From Candidatus Methanophagales archaeon (GTDB taxonomy: Archaea; Halobacteriota; Syntropharchaeia; Alkanophagales; Methanospirareceae): 33,798 bases of DNA. The notes below the pieces were generated by a model that was not told where the DNA came from, made no database searches, and was given only the letters and a program-made list of their open reading frames with translations. Shown here piece after piece: positions 18,967 through 28,215 of this stretch (positions are counted from its first letter, which is position 1; each line of letters opens with the position of its first letter). Made by a program: the position numbers and the translations under genes. Location: assembly GCA_014859735.1 (NCBI GenBank), contig JACUTR010000007.1, forward strand, positions 1-33,798, read 5' to 3'.

Positions 18967-20268
18967 TTACGGTGTTAACCTTCTCCTATCCCGCGGAAAA
19001 AGTACGACCTCTCTGACATTGTCTATCCCCAACATGCTCATCAGCAGCCGTTCAACGCCAAGCCCCCATCCCGCATGTGGCGGCATACCATACTGAAACG
19101 CGTTGAGATAAAACTCAAAACTAGCTGTGCCCAACCCTTTTGATTCTATGCTCTGCTTCAGCAACTCGTATGAATGAATCCGCTGCGAGCCGGAAGCAAG
19201 CTCTAATCGGGGATGCATCAGGTCGAACGCATTGCACGTATCCTTACCTTCAAGAGGTTGGGCGTAAAAAGGTTTGATCGCACAGGGCCACTCGGTGATG
19301 AAATAATGCTCGCCTATTCTCTCACCCAGGATATGTTCAGCCGAGGTGCTGAGGTCATCGCCCCATTCGATCTGCTCGCCTGCCTCTACAAGTAGTTCTA
19401 GTGCTTTCTCATAGGTTATACGCATGAATGGTATTTTTGGGACTTCCAATTGTAACTTCAAGCTATTTAAGTCGGGATATAACGCAAGGTTTGAATAGAC
19501 AAAGGTAATAAGCTCCTCTAATATCCTCATTACCTCCTCGGCAGATACAAATGCGACTTCTACATCCACCGAGGTTGCTTCGTTGAGATGTTTCGTGGTG
19601 TCATGCTCCTCAGCCCTGAATATAGGCGCAATTTCATACACGCGGTCAAATCCCGAAGCCATGAGCATTTGTTTGTACAGTTGGGGGCTCTGGTTTAAGA
19701 ACGCCTCCCGTTCAAAATACGAGATCGGAAAGAGCGCAGTGCCACCTTCCGTCGCCGCGCTCACTATTTTTGGCGTGTTTATCTCGATAAAGCCGCGGTC
19801 GCCGAGGAACTCCCTGATCACGTTAAGCACACGACTGCGAATAATAAATATGTGCTTTGTTCGCTCGGTTCTCAGGTCCATGAAGCGCGCATCCAACCTC
19901 GTATCCAGTTCTGCACCAACCTTTCCCGTGGTATCCAGTGGTAAAACGTGCGAGGCCGCACTGAGGACCTCCATTCGTTCGGGTAGTATCTCATATCCAC
20001 CGGGCGCTTTCTCCTCCCCCTTTACCACTCCTCCTATCGCTACCACTGATTCGCGAGGCACTTTTCTCGCTTGCTCAAACAGCTCCCGTTCAACTTCACC
20101 CTTGTGCAGGGTGACCTGAGCAAAGCCTTCACGGTCTCGCACGATGAGAAAAAAGACACCGCCTAAATCCCGCTTCTCATGTACCCAGCCCGCTATACTC
20201 ACCTCTTTTCCGTCATTCTTCGCGGTTATTTCATGTGAGTATCTTCTGTTCTCGATTGACAACTTCAT
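18967..20268 (-). CDS. aspS: Aspartyl-tRNA synthetase (archaeal type)
   Basis: GWVHEKRDLGGVFFLIVRDREG, FRAEEHDTTKHLNEATSVDVE, GWGLGVERLLMSMLGIDNVREVVLFPRDRRRLTP; start chosen at MKLSIENRRYSHE. Confidence 0.95.
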   Translation of the reverse strand: MKLSIENRRYSHEITAKNDGKEVSIAGWVHEKRDLGGVFFLIVRDREGFAQVTLHKGEVERELFEQARKVPRESVVAIGGVVKGEEKAPGGYEILPERMEVLSAASHVLPLDTTGKVGAELDTRLDARFMDLRTERTKHIFIIRSRVLNVIREFLGDRGFIEINTPKIVSAATEGGTALFPISYFEREAFLNQSPQLYKQMLMASGFDRVYEIAPIFRAEEHDTTKHLNEATSVDVEVAFVSAEEVMRILEELITFVYSNLALYPDLNSLKLQLEVPKIPFMRITYEKALELLVEAGEQIEWGDDLSTSAEHILGERIGEHYFITEWPCAIKPFYAQPLEGKDTCNAFDLMHPRLELASGSQRIHSYELLKQSIESKGLGTASFEFYLNAFQYGMPPHAGWGLGVERLLMSMLGIDNVREVVLFPRDRRRLTP

Positions 20269-20350
20269 ATTCACTACTTTACCATTGTGCTTAATATTAA
20301 CGCACTCTCGACAATCGCTCTTCGGGACAAGCCCTTCATTTGCTGGTGCT

Positions 20351-21832
20351 TCATTCAAAGAGCAACCGTGCAAGCATACTTTTCCTTACCTCCCTTACCT
20401 CCTCCCTGTCCGTTTCCACCTCAGCCTCTTTGCTCTCTTCACCCTCCCTTCCTGCAGCTCTCCCACCATGTTCACTTCTCCGCACGCGCACATCAACCAG
20501 TATCGGCATCTCTATGCTCGGACTCGAGAGTAATGCGACGCCCTGGGGTATTCTTTTGATCTCCTCTTCCGCTTCACTGCTCATGAACTCCAGACCCCTG
20601 CTTAAGGCCTTAATGTCGTTGGGATTCGTCACCTTCAGGATAATCTGCGTATTACACTGCGAGATAACGTTTTTATCCACCCGTGCGGGTCTTTGCGAGA
20701 TGACGAGCAGCCCAAGCCCAAATTTTCTGCCCTCCGAAGCGATGGTTCTCAGTATAGTGGAACTGACTGCCTGCCCGAACCCCCTTTCAGGACAGAAGTT
20801 GTGCGCCTCTTCAATAACCAGCATAAAAGGCGGGATCTTACCCATCTTCCTTCCTTCAAATACCTCTTTGCAGAGATGGTAAACAATAAATTCCTGCAAT
20901 TTCGGCTCAGTTCCTTTCATGTCGATTATAGACGCCCTTCCCGCTTTTACGAGCTCTTCTATGCGCGTCGGGCTATCGGATAATATACCAGTCTCTCGGA
21001 TCCTTTCCAGATAGTGAATGATTCTCCATTTAGCTCTGCTTTTACTCGCTGCCACTTCCTTAATGATGTTCTCGATCGTATAAAACTCCTTTTTAGCTTT
21101 TATTTCGTTTATAGCCTGGTATAAAACACCCAATTGAGGATCAGACAGGGGAAAGAAATCATATAATTCATTCACACTCAAATTTATCCCGTCTATGCGA
21201 AATAACTTATCTGCATCGGGATTTATGGACAGATTGGAGGGTGTATACACAACGACTTGCGAGGCATAGCCTTTGGGGGAGATGCCGAACTTTTCCATCT
21301 GGTTTCGCTCATCTTCATTCCTATTCTCGTGTTTCAGTGAGATATATTCGCCGTGCGGGTCAATTATAAGCAGGGGAACGTTCTTTTCGAGCAATTCCTC
21401 GATGAGCACGCCAGCCGTGTACGATTTCCCACTACCCGTCTTCGCTAATATGCTGCAGTGTTTCTGGATGAGTTCCTCTTTCCTCAGATACACCGGAATA
21501 GTGCGCCCGTCAATCAGCCCTAAGTAGATCCCCCCTGATTTGAGCCCGAGGGTGTCCATGATGAACGCCTGATCTGCCTTGAACACCTTCTCATCTCGAG
21601 CGAAGGTGTTCTTCGGCTGCATTAAAAACCCTCGTGTGTCTTTATACCCGATAATCTCTGCGGTAGCTATTTTTTTCTTCGCATCAACGATAGAGACAAC
21701 CCTTCCCAGTATCCAGCCATCTAATTCGTTCCATACCTTTACATACTCGTTCCTTCGTACCTCGCCCGCAACGACAAAATCAAATTTGTGCAGCCCCACT
21801 TCGCCCCAAATGGTGCCTACCAATTTATACAT
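20351..21832 (-). CDS. HerA-like ATPase (HAS-barrel plus P-loop)
   Basis: Walker A AKTGSGKSYTAGVLIEELL, LLIIDPHGEY, FMLVIEEAHNFCPE, GLGLLVISQRPARVDKNVISQCNTQIILKV. Confidence 0.88.
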   Translation of the reverse strand: MYKLVGTIWGEVGLHKFDFVVAGEVRRNEYVKVWNELDGWILGRVVSIVDAKKKIATAEIIGYKDTRGFLMQPKNTFARDEKVFKADQAFIMDTLGLKSGGIYLGLIDGRTIPVYLRKEELIQKHCSILAKTGSGKSYTAGVLIEELLEKNVPLLIIDPHGEYISLKHENRNEDERNQMEKFGISPKGYASQVVVYTPSNLSINPDADKLFRIDGINLSVNELYDFFPLSDPQLGVLYQAINEIKAKKEFYTIENIIKEVAASKSRAKWRIIHYLERIRETGILSDSPTRIEELVKAGRASIIDMKGTEPKLQEFIVYHLCKEVFEGRKMGKIPPFMLVIEEAHNFCPERGFGQAVSSTILRTIASEGRKFGLGLLVISQRPARVDKNVISQCNTQIILKVTNPNDIKALSRGLEFMSSEAEEEIKRIPQGVALLSSPSIEMPILVDVRVRRSEHGGRAAGREGEESKEAEVETDREEVREVRKSMLARLLFE

Positions 21833-21841
21833 TTTAAAAAA

Positions 21842-22216
21842 TCAAATTAACTTCGCATTCACAATTCCATCCTGACCCGGTCTGCTTGTTACGACCGCAT
21901 CGCCCATCTCAGTCTCGATCATCGCTCCTTTTGTGGTGATATTCCGGCGTGCGAAGAAGGGATTTGCCGGATTATTCTTCACGGTTATTATTTTAGCCAA
22001 TTTGGTAATTCCACTCTTTGGATCTGCAACATTCGCAAATTCGCATCTGAGCAATCGCATCTTCAGGTTGCCACCCCTCGTTCTGATTTTTCTTCTTCGT
22101 GTCTCTCCGATAGTCGTGTCTGCTGCGGGTCTTCCCGCCTCATGCCCCCGCTTCTTCCGGTGGCGATGAAGCTTCCCTCCCGTGTATTTCCGCCTTGATT
22201 TACCTTGCCCTCTCAT
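21842..22216 (-). CDS. rps8e: 30S ribosomal protein S8e
   Basis: GKSRRKYTGGKLHRHRKKRGHEAGRPAADTTIG; ITKGAMIETEMG-like C-terminus. Confidence 0.95.
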   Translation of the reverse strand: MRGQGKSRRKYTGGKLHRHRKKRGHEAGRPAADTTIGETRRRKIRTRGGNLKMRLLRCEFANVADPKSGITKLAKIITVKNNPANPFFARRNITTKGAMIETEMGDAVVTSRPGQDGIVNAKLI

Positions 22217-22223
22217 TTTTTAT

Positions 22224-22385
22224 TTACGGCCCTACAAAACCACATTCCGCACACTTGTATAAATTACTTTGCGTTCTGCACTTCGCACATCTACCTATCT
22301 CGATTTTTCCACAGTTCGGGCACGGGAAAACCGTGAAGCCCTTTCCCAACAGCTTTACTCCGCAGGACGTGCAATACTCTATCAT
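22224..22385 (-). CDS. Small archaeal zinc-finger protein (four CxxC; HVO_2753-like), 53 aa, absent from ORF track
   Basis: My translation: [53 protein letters not shown]; overlaps the 3' end of the Sua5 ORF. Confidence 0.85.
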   Translation of the reverse strand: MIEYCTSCGVKLLGKGFTVFPCPNCGKIEIGRCAKCRTQSNLYKCAECGFVGP

Positions 22386-22977
22386 AACCCGCTCCTCTTC
22401 TTTTTATCTCTATGTTTATATTTATATCTCTCTTATCTTCACTCGCTGTCGTCCTCGTCATATCGACTACGGTGGACGGCATACCATATTTACACCTACC
22501 ACCATTTATAATAATATCAGCTTTTATTTCTACTTCTTCTACAGAGGTTGGTGGAGTTCTACCTGACACATTCGCACTTGTTGAGGTTATAGGTCCCGTT
22601 TCGTTTATTATACGGGTTGCGATTTCATTATCCGGGAATCTCACGCCAACGACATTTGATGCAGCAGTTAAGACAGCGGGCACTGTATCTTTCTTCCTCA
22701 ACAATACCGTGACGGGCCCGGGTAGCAGTTCGGTCAGGATCTCTAATGATTCGGGATCTATAGATGCAACGCGGTGCACCATCTCAAAGGAGGAAACAGC
22801 GAGTGAGATAGGATGTGATAACTCCCTTCGTTTTATTTTATATACCTTCCGCACCGCTTCTTCCGAGAGCGCATCAGCTCCTAATCCGTATACCGTTTCG
22901 GTGGGATAAACGACCGTGCCTCCGCTTCTTATTATCTCGACCGCGGACTTTATCAGATCTTCTCGCTCTCCCTGCAT
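22291..22977 (-). CDS. Threonylcarbamoyl-AMP synthase (Sua5/YciO/YrdC family)
   Basis: [56 protein letters not shown]. Confidence 0.92.
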   Translation of the reverse strand: MQGEREDLIKSAVEIIRSGGTVVYPTETVYGLGADALSEEAVRKVYKIKRRELSHPISLAVSSFEMVHRVASIDPESLEILTELLPGPVTVLLRKKDTVPAVLTAASNVVGVRFPDNEIATRIINETGPITSTSANVSGRTPPTSVEEVEIKADIIINGGRCKYGMPSTVVDMTRTTASEDKRDININIEIKRRGAGYDRVLHVLRSKAVGKGLHGFPVPELWKNRDR

Positions 22978-23110
22978 TTCCTCTTTATTTAATGAATGAG
23001 CTTTACACCGATAATCTTAATCCACGAGGAACTAATCGCTCTTTCTTTGTGAAAGATACACTTGAATTATGAGGGTGAGCAAATAAATAAAAAGGAGGAG
23101 AACGTGAAAA

Positions 23111-24766
23111 ATGGTTGCACTGACATTTTATGGCGGAGCGGGTGAAATTGGAGGCACCAAGATTCTCGTGGAACACCAGGGCACCCGCCTCATGCTGGAC
23201 TTCGGAACCCGAATGGGGTTTGTCTCGGAGTTCTTCTCGGAGTTTCTGGACGTTCGAGCAAACACGGAGTTGAAGGACAAGCTCACTATTGGTGCCCTTC
23301 CTGTAATCCCGGGAGTATATCGGAAGGATCTGATCTGTCCAAGTGGTGTGGCGACCCTCTCAAACGCGAGGTACAGAAGAGTAATCGCTCCCGATTCGGC
23401 GATGCTAAAAATTCCCGGGCTTGTAACTCATGAAGAGTATATTCAAAAGCATGGTCGGGGTTACGTCGATGGGATATTACTCAGCCACGCTCATCGGGAT
23501 CATTCAGGGGACATCGGATTTCTCCACGCGTCTATTCCACTCTACTGTTCCAGGACCACCCTTACCTTGGTCGAGGCCATTGACGATGTTACCACCTTCA
23601 AGTCAGAGGCGTTGAGGTCGAAAAGGTTCTGTGTTGCGTTCAGCGAGCGAGGTGCCATGCCGGGAAGCCCAAAGATAGAGCATAAGGAGATGCTGGTCCG
23701 AAAGTGCAGCGTCTTGGAGGACGGTGAAGGGACGGACATCGGATCGTTTCGAGCCACCATGATCGAGGTAGACCACTCCCTCCCTGGCGCGGCGAGCTAC
23801 CTCTTAGCGTGCGATGTCAATGGTGCGCCCTTTCGAATTCTTTACACCGGGGACATCCGGTTCCACGGGATTAAAGGTAGCACAATCGATGAGTACGTCA
23901 GGGCGATAGGGCGCAGTATAGACATTATGATCTGCGAAGGCACTCGGATCGATTCAGACTCGAAGCTTTCCGAGGAGACGGTTCGCTCTAAGATCGCGGA
24001 AGAGATTGCGGAAACAGATGGTCTGGTCTTCGTCGATTTCAGCTGGAAAGACACCACCCGGTATGAGACGATCAGTAAGGCGGCAGAATCATGTGACCGA
24101 ATATTCGTTATAAACGCTCGGCTCGCGTACATCTTGAACAAACTGGGGCTAACACCCTTGCCTGAATCCGTCAGGGTATTTCTCAAGCGTAAGGGGAGCT
24201 GCTTTTATTCTCCCGCTGACTACGCTCACTATAAGCACGAATACGGGTATTCCGTTGATCGGGACACGTGGACACAGGATTCCAGTCATTATGACAACGG
24301 GCTGGTGGCAGAAGAGATCAAGTCTAACCCGAGCACGTACGTTTTGATGCTCTCTTATTACGACTTAGGCCAGCTCTTCGACTTAGCGGATGAGACGGGC
24401 AAAATACGGGGTTCTCGATTCATAAGGGCACAATGTGAACCGTTCTCTGACGAGATGGAACTGGACGAGGAGCGATTCATTAATTGGTTAGATGCCTTTG
24501 GCATCAGGTACAGCCTGGGCGAAACACCACTTCCAGAAGGATGTTCCAATCCCACATGTTCCAAGCTCAAGAGGAGGATCGATCGTTCACATGCTTCCGG
24601 TCACGCCTCCCGACCGGAGTTGAAAGAACTCATCGGGAAAATTAACCCTCAGATATTGATTCCTGTCCATACCGAGAGACCAGAGGTCTTTGAAGAACTT
24701 GTTGAAGAGATCGGTGAGGATATTGACGTGCTCATCCCGGAATTGGGTAAGACGTATACCTTCTAA
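23111..24766 (+). CDS. MBL-fold beta-CASP metallo-hydrolase, RNase J-like
   Basis: FYGGAGEIGGTKIL, LSHAHRDHSGDIGFLH (HxHxDH), YTGDIRFHG, SHASGHAS and IPVHTERPEVF beta-CASP-type motifs. Confidence 0.85.
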   Translation: MVALTFYGGAGEIGGTKILVEHQGTRLMLDFGTRMGFVSEFFSEFLDVRANTELKDKLTIGALPVIPGVYRKDLICPSGVATLSNARYRRVIAPDSAMLKIPGLVTHEEYIQKHGRGYVDGILLSHAHRDHSGDIGFLHASIPLYCSRTTLTLVEAIDDVTTFKSEALRSKRFCVAFSERGAMPGSPKIEHKEMLVRKCSVLEDGEGTDIGSFRATMIEVDHSLPGAASYLLACDVNGAPFRILYTGDIRFHGIKGSTIDEYVRAIGRSIDIMICEGTRIDSDSKLSEETVRSKIAEEIAETDGLVFVDFSWKDTTRYETISKAAESCDRIFVINARLAYILNKLGLTPLPESVRVFLKRKGSCFYSPADYAHYKHEYGYSVDRDTWTQDSSHYDNGLVAEEIKSNPSTYVLMLSYYDLGQLFDLADETGKIRGSRFIRAQCEPFSDEMELDEERFINWLDAFGIRYSLGETPLPEGCSNPTCSKLKRRIDRSHASGHASRPELKELIGKINPQILIPVHTERPEVFEELVEEIGEDIDVLIPELGKTYTF

Positions 24767-24812
24767 AAGCAGGGTATGTGCGAGTTAGAGCCACGTATTC
24801 AATCAAGCCCTT

Positions 24813-25004
24813 TTAATCCTCAACTTCGTTTAATATCAGCGTCTGTTTACCTGCATCGAAGTATCCCTCATGATAATTCGTAAGCAAGTATAACGCTTCT
24901 CCGAGTGTTAGAGCAGAATACGGTATTTGTATTACGTTCTCCTCTTTTCTGCTTCGCTCCGTCACCAACATAACGTGTAGAGCATATACGGTCAATAGGG
25001 GCAT
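24813..25004 (-). CDS. Hypothetical small protein, paralogous to the micro-ORF at 29162
   Basis: ENVIQIPYSALTLGEALYLLTNYHEGYFDAGKQTLILNEVED; purine-rich AGAAAAGAGGAGAA upstream of the conserved part. Confidence 0.5.
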   Translation of the reverse strand: MPLLTVYALHVMLVTERSRKEENVIQIPYSALTLGEALYLLTNYHEGYFDAGKQTLILNEVED

Positions 25005-25145
25005 ATTAACCTTTCGGGTGCATTTCCACTGGAGAATGGTCTCAAGAACCAGTAAGAGGGTGGTTAAAAAGAAGGTGTTTTATATGAGTAGCTCCTTACT
25101 TTGAACGAGATTCCCGAGAGGGGATCTGCGAAAAGAGGTGAAAAA

Positions 25146-25304
25146 ATGTATGGAGATCGAGGGCGCAGGTTTGACAGGCAGCCACGAGAAATGCACACCG
25201 TAATTTGTTCTGATTGCGGAAAAGAGACCCAGGTTCCCTTTAAACCAGATGGCAGCAGACCTGTTTATTGCCCTGAATGCTACCAAAAGCATCGTAGAAA
25301 GTAA
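25146..25304 (+). CDS. Small zinc-ribbon protein (CxxC...CxxC)
   Basis: MYGDRGRRFDRQPREMHTVICSDCGKETQVPFKPDGSRPVYCPECYQKHRRK. Confidence 0.85.
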   Translation: MYGDRGRRFDRQPREMHTVICSDCGKETQVPFKPDGSRPVYCPECYQKHRRK

Positions 25305-25417
25305 TTTTGAGAGGACGATTTTAGTATTAATCGCGTACTCTCATTTTTTATTTTTTACGACTAACAGTGATACTATACGCAGCGCAGCCATCCAAATTAC
25401 TCGATCTTTACCCCGCT

Positions 25418-26149
25418 CTAAATTTCTTGAGGACTTACCGGTACCAATTTAACCTTCTTCGCTTCTTCGATATCGCGCGTATAGAGGTGTAACGAATCAC
25501 TGTAATCGATTATTCTTATTATCCGGCAGTTATTTGGCTTTATTACTTCACGATTGAGCATCTCGATGATGCAGACGATATTCGATTGCCACGCAGTAAA
25601 TAGATCGCGTGATCGCCAGGTAAGATGGACATCCACCTTATGATCAGGTATAGATCGAATTTGTATCCGTTGTAAGCAGGGAGGTGAACTCCGGGTTATA
25701 TCAGAGGGAACATACCAGGTACTTGCCTGTGCTCTATTTGAGGTTATATTCTGGTTAATTTGGTCAGCCAACGCGTTTTTTAATAACGCTATCTGATCAG
25801 AACGGTTAGAACTCGATGTGGGTTGATACTGTGCCAACCGTTCAAAATAGAGATAACTGAACCGCTCAGTTACGGGCTTCGATCTATACTCGTCTAAAAA
25901 CGCTCGGGTGAACTCAGTACAATATTCCTCGATTCGCCTGAATGGATATTGAGGGTGTAATTCTCGTGCTTCGATCTGGTTGATTGCATTACCGGTCATG
26001 CTGATCAGCATGCAGGAATCTTTTATCGGTTTTCGCTCATCACCACCCCCTATAACGAGATCGGCGCCCTTACTCAGTATCGTATGGATTGCTTTAGCCC
26101 ATGCATTATGGAAGTTTCGTTCCTCTATCAGGTGTACAAACAGTTTCAT
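25418..26149 (-). CDS. thyA: Archaeal/methanogen-type thymidylate synthase
   Basis: GGGDERKPIKDSCMLISMTGNAI, SSPPCLQRIQIRSI (catalytic Cys), VDVHLTWRSRDLFTAWQSNI, RIIDYSDSLHLY. Confidence 0.85.
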   Translation of the reverse strand: MKLFVHLIEERNFHNAWAKAIHTILSKGADLVIGGGDERKPIKDSCMLISMTGNAINQIEARELHPQYPFRRIEEYCTEFTRAFLDEYRSKPVTERFSYLYFERLAQYQPTSSSNRSDQIALLKNALADQINQNITSNRAQASTWYVPSDITRSSPPCLQRIQIRSIPDHKVDVHLTWRSRDLFTAWQSNIVCIIEMLNREVIKPNNCRIIRIIDYSDSLHLYTRDIEEAKKVKLVPVSPQEI

Positions 26150-26326
26150 GTGACCAACACTCTTTTTATCTCTCCCTCTTCAATTTAAGGGCCATCTATT
26201 CTATTCTATTCTATTGTTACCGTTGGCATTTGAGCATCCCTCTCTTTTTGAGCCGTTAAAAATAATGGTACCTACCAGATAAAAATCAGTCCAGCGGTAC
26301 CGATATCTTCTTTTATCCGGCTGAGA

Positions 26327-26620
26327 TTAAAGCCGCTCTCTAAGTTCTGAAGTTACTTCCTCTACTTTCCCGTTCACCCAGTATCTCTTTATCGCTTTTC
26401 CTCTTGACTTCGGATGGTCCGATATCTCATACTTACTGCTCACGAAACCATATTCCTCTAATGTACGCAGATGGTACGAAACGTGACGTCTGTCTTCTCC
26501 CAGCGCTTTGCTTAATTCATTGATATACCTCGGCTTCTCAGCAAGCAGCTCCACTATTCTGAACCGTATCGGATGAAAGAGCACGTGGGCGTCCATTACT
26601 AAACTATCTTTGATCTCCAT
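26327..26620 (-). CDS. ArsR-like winged-helix transcriptional regulator
   Basis: LFHPIRFRIVELLAEKPRYINELSKALGEDRRHVSYHLRTLEEYGFV. Confidence 0.8.
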   Translation of the reverse strand: MEIKDSLVMDAHVLFHPIRFRIVELLAEKPRYINELSKALGEDRRHVSYHLRTLEEYGFVSSKYEISDHPKSRGKAIKRYWVNGKVEEVTSELRERL

Positions 26621-26953
26621 GCCAGCCTTTTCCTTAAGGCGTGTGGTATTTAAAAGGTATCAAAATATTTATCCCATACAGGAAAAAGTATCCAAATTCC
26701 ATGCTGCTTTTGGTTAAGCAAGTCAAACTTATCTTTCTAAATCCGATGAAGTCAGGCTTTTTTTCAAACAATAACGAGGTCATGGAACGAGTAAAGGATG
26801 TCACGGTAAAGCTCGCAGCGATTTTGTAATTTCAATATGAGTGATACTAAAATTCTCTTAGCCGCCGTCACCACTTCTAAAAAATTGAGGTATACTTTAG
26901 AGTAATGTCGTGAAAGTATAAAAAGGATAAGGCTCTATTAGGCTACATACCCT

Positions 26954-27151
26954 ATGAGGCAGAAGAAACCGCACGAGCGGAAGGAGCATATCACGATATG
27001 GATAGAGAAAGCGGATTTGGATTATCTGGATGCGCTCATTGAGCGAGGGGTATTTGAAAATAGGAGTCAAGCGATAAGGCATGCGGTCAGGTCTTTTATA
27101 AAAATGGACAAAGGGTTGGTGAAATTCATAGATAGCGCCATCTCGGAATGA
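26954..27151 (+). CDS. Ribbon-helix-helix (CopG-type) DNA-binding protein
   Basis: HITIWIEKADLDYLDALIERGVFENRSQAIRHAVRSFIK. Confidence 0.8.
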   Translation: MRQKKPHERKEHITIWIEKADLDYLDALIERGVFENRSQAIRHAVRSFIKMDKGLVKFIDSAISE

Positions 27152-27168
27152 ACGTTACATCGAATTAT

Positions 27169-27663
27169 TTAGGTATACGGGAAAATTACATACGCCATAA
27201 AGAGTGCGCTCAGTATGGCTAAGACGATATAGATCCAGTAAATGATAGTCCGTATTCTGAATCGCTTTAAATTCATAATTCGTTTATTCACATAGTCCTG
27301 GGCTGAAGAGAATCGATCGCAGAGTAAATCATCAATTCCAAAAGTCTTTAATTCCTTCTTGTTAAGCGCACTCTGAACATCAAGTTTGTTACGAATGACC
27401 GAGATCGCATAAGTTGCTTGTAAAAAATAGCGGCTCCCTCTATATAAGACCATTATTCCAAATATGCTGAAGAGTAACGCTAAGAAGGGGAAGGTTACGA
27501 TGAGGATTTTTGGTGCTTTTGATCCTATGAGTATCACACTTAATCCTAAGAGGGCGGTAATTAAAGCTGAGAAGAAATGTACACTCCGCCAAATCGAGGT
27601 ATGGTATTCGTTCGCTAAGGATCTCTGCTCGGCAAGTAATGCTCGTAAATCATCTTCTTTCAT
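27169..27663 (-). CDS. Membrane protein of unknown function (about three TM helices, charged N-terminus)
   Basis: LLAEQRSLANEYHTSIWRSVHFFSALITALLGLSVILIG; second TM ILIVTFPFLALLFSIFGIMVL; C-terminal TM. Confidence 0.6.
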   Translation of the reverse strand: MKEDDLRALLAEQRSLANEYHTSIWRSVHFFSALITALLGLSVILIGSKAPKILIVTFPFLALLFSIFGIMVLYRGSRYFLQATYAISVIRNKLDVQSALNKKELKTFGIDDLLCDRFSSAQDYVNKRIMNLKRFRIRTIIYWIYIVLAILSALFMAYVIFPYT

Positions 27664-27789
27664 CTTCTCTCTCTCCTTCGGTCGTTACCACCCCGGGTCA
27701 CTTACCCCAAGCGTTTAGTAGTGAAGAGGGCATATATAAAGCAATCGAATATCGCAGCCCGATTTGTGCGAAATAAATGTTTATCGCAC

Positions 27790-28038
27790 TTAACGTGTTT
27801 CGATATCCTTTATCTTATCCCAGTCAGACTTTACGAGCACTGCAAGAGGTGGATATATCGTTGTTAACGTTTCATACATCCGGTGTGCAAATTTTACCCT
27901 CTTCTTCACCTGTGCGTCTATTACTCCCTCTTCCTCTTGAGACCATAGTACGAAACGGACTGCGGACCAAACGCAGGATTGCAGCAGGTATAACGCCTCT
28001 TCCGCTGTCAATTCTATATCCAACTTTATTTCTGTCAC
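27790..28038 (-). CDS. Hypothetical protein (82 aa)
   Basis: MTEIKLDIELTAEEALYLLQSCVWSAVRFVLWSQEEEG; TTTAAAAGAATATAAGG-type AT-rich stretch on the opposite side of the intergenic region; no family recognised. Confidence 0.4.
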   Translation of the reverse strand: MTEIKLDIELTAEEALYLLQSCVWSAVRFVLWSQEEEGVIDAQVKKRVKFAHRMYETLTTIYPPLAVLVKSDWDKIKDIETR

Positions 28039-28215
28039 GTTTCCAAACCCCCTTTATCCGTTTTATTATGGTGTTCTTTTTTAAAAGAATATAAGGTTGA
28101 CGAGACGTTCCCGTATTCGGACAACCGGCTTCGGGTTTCAGGTTCAGCGATTTTGACCTGGCACCCACCTCAACACTAGGTTCATATATGCAAATAATCT
28201 TAGATAAAAGAATGG

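Noticed and set aside
26196-26216. ATTCT pentanucleotide tandem run
   Set aside because: Short simple-sequence repeat in intergenic DNA, no further structure
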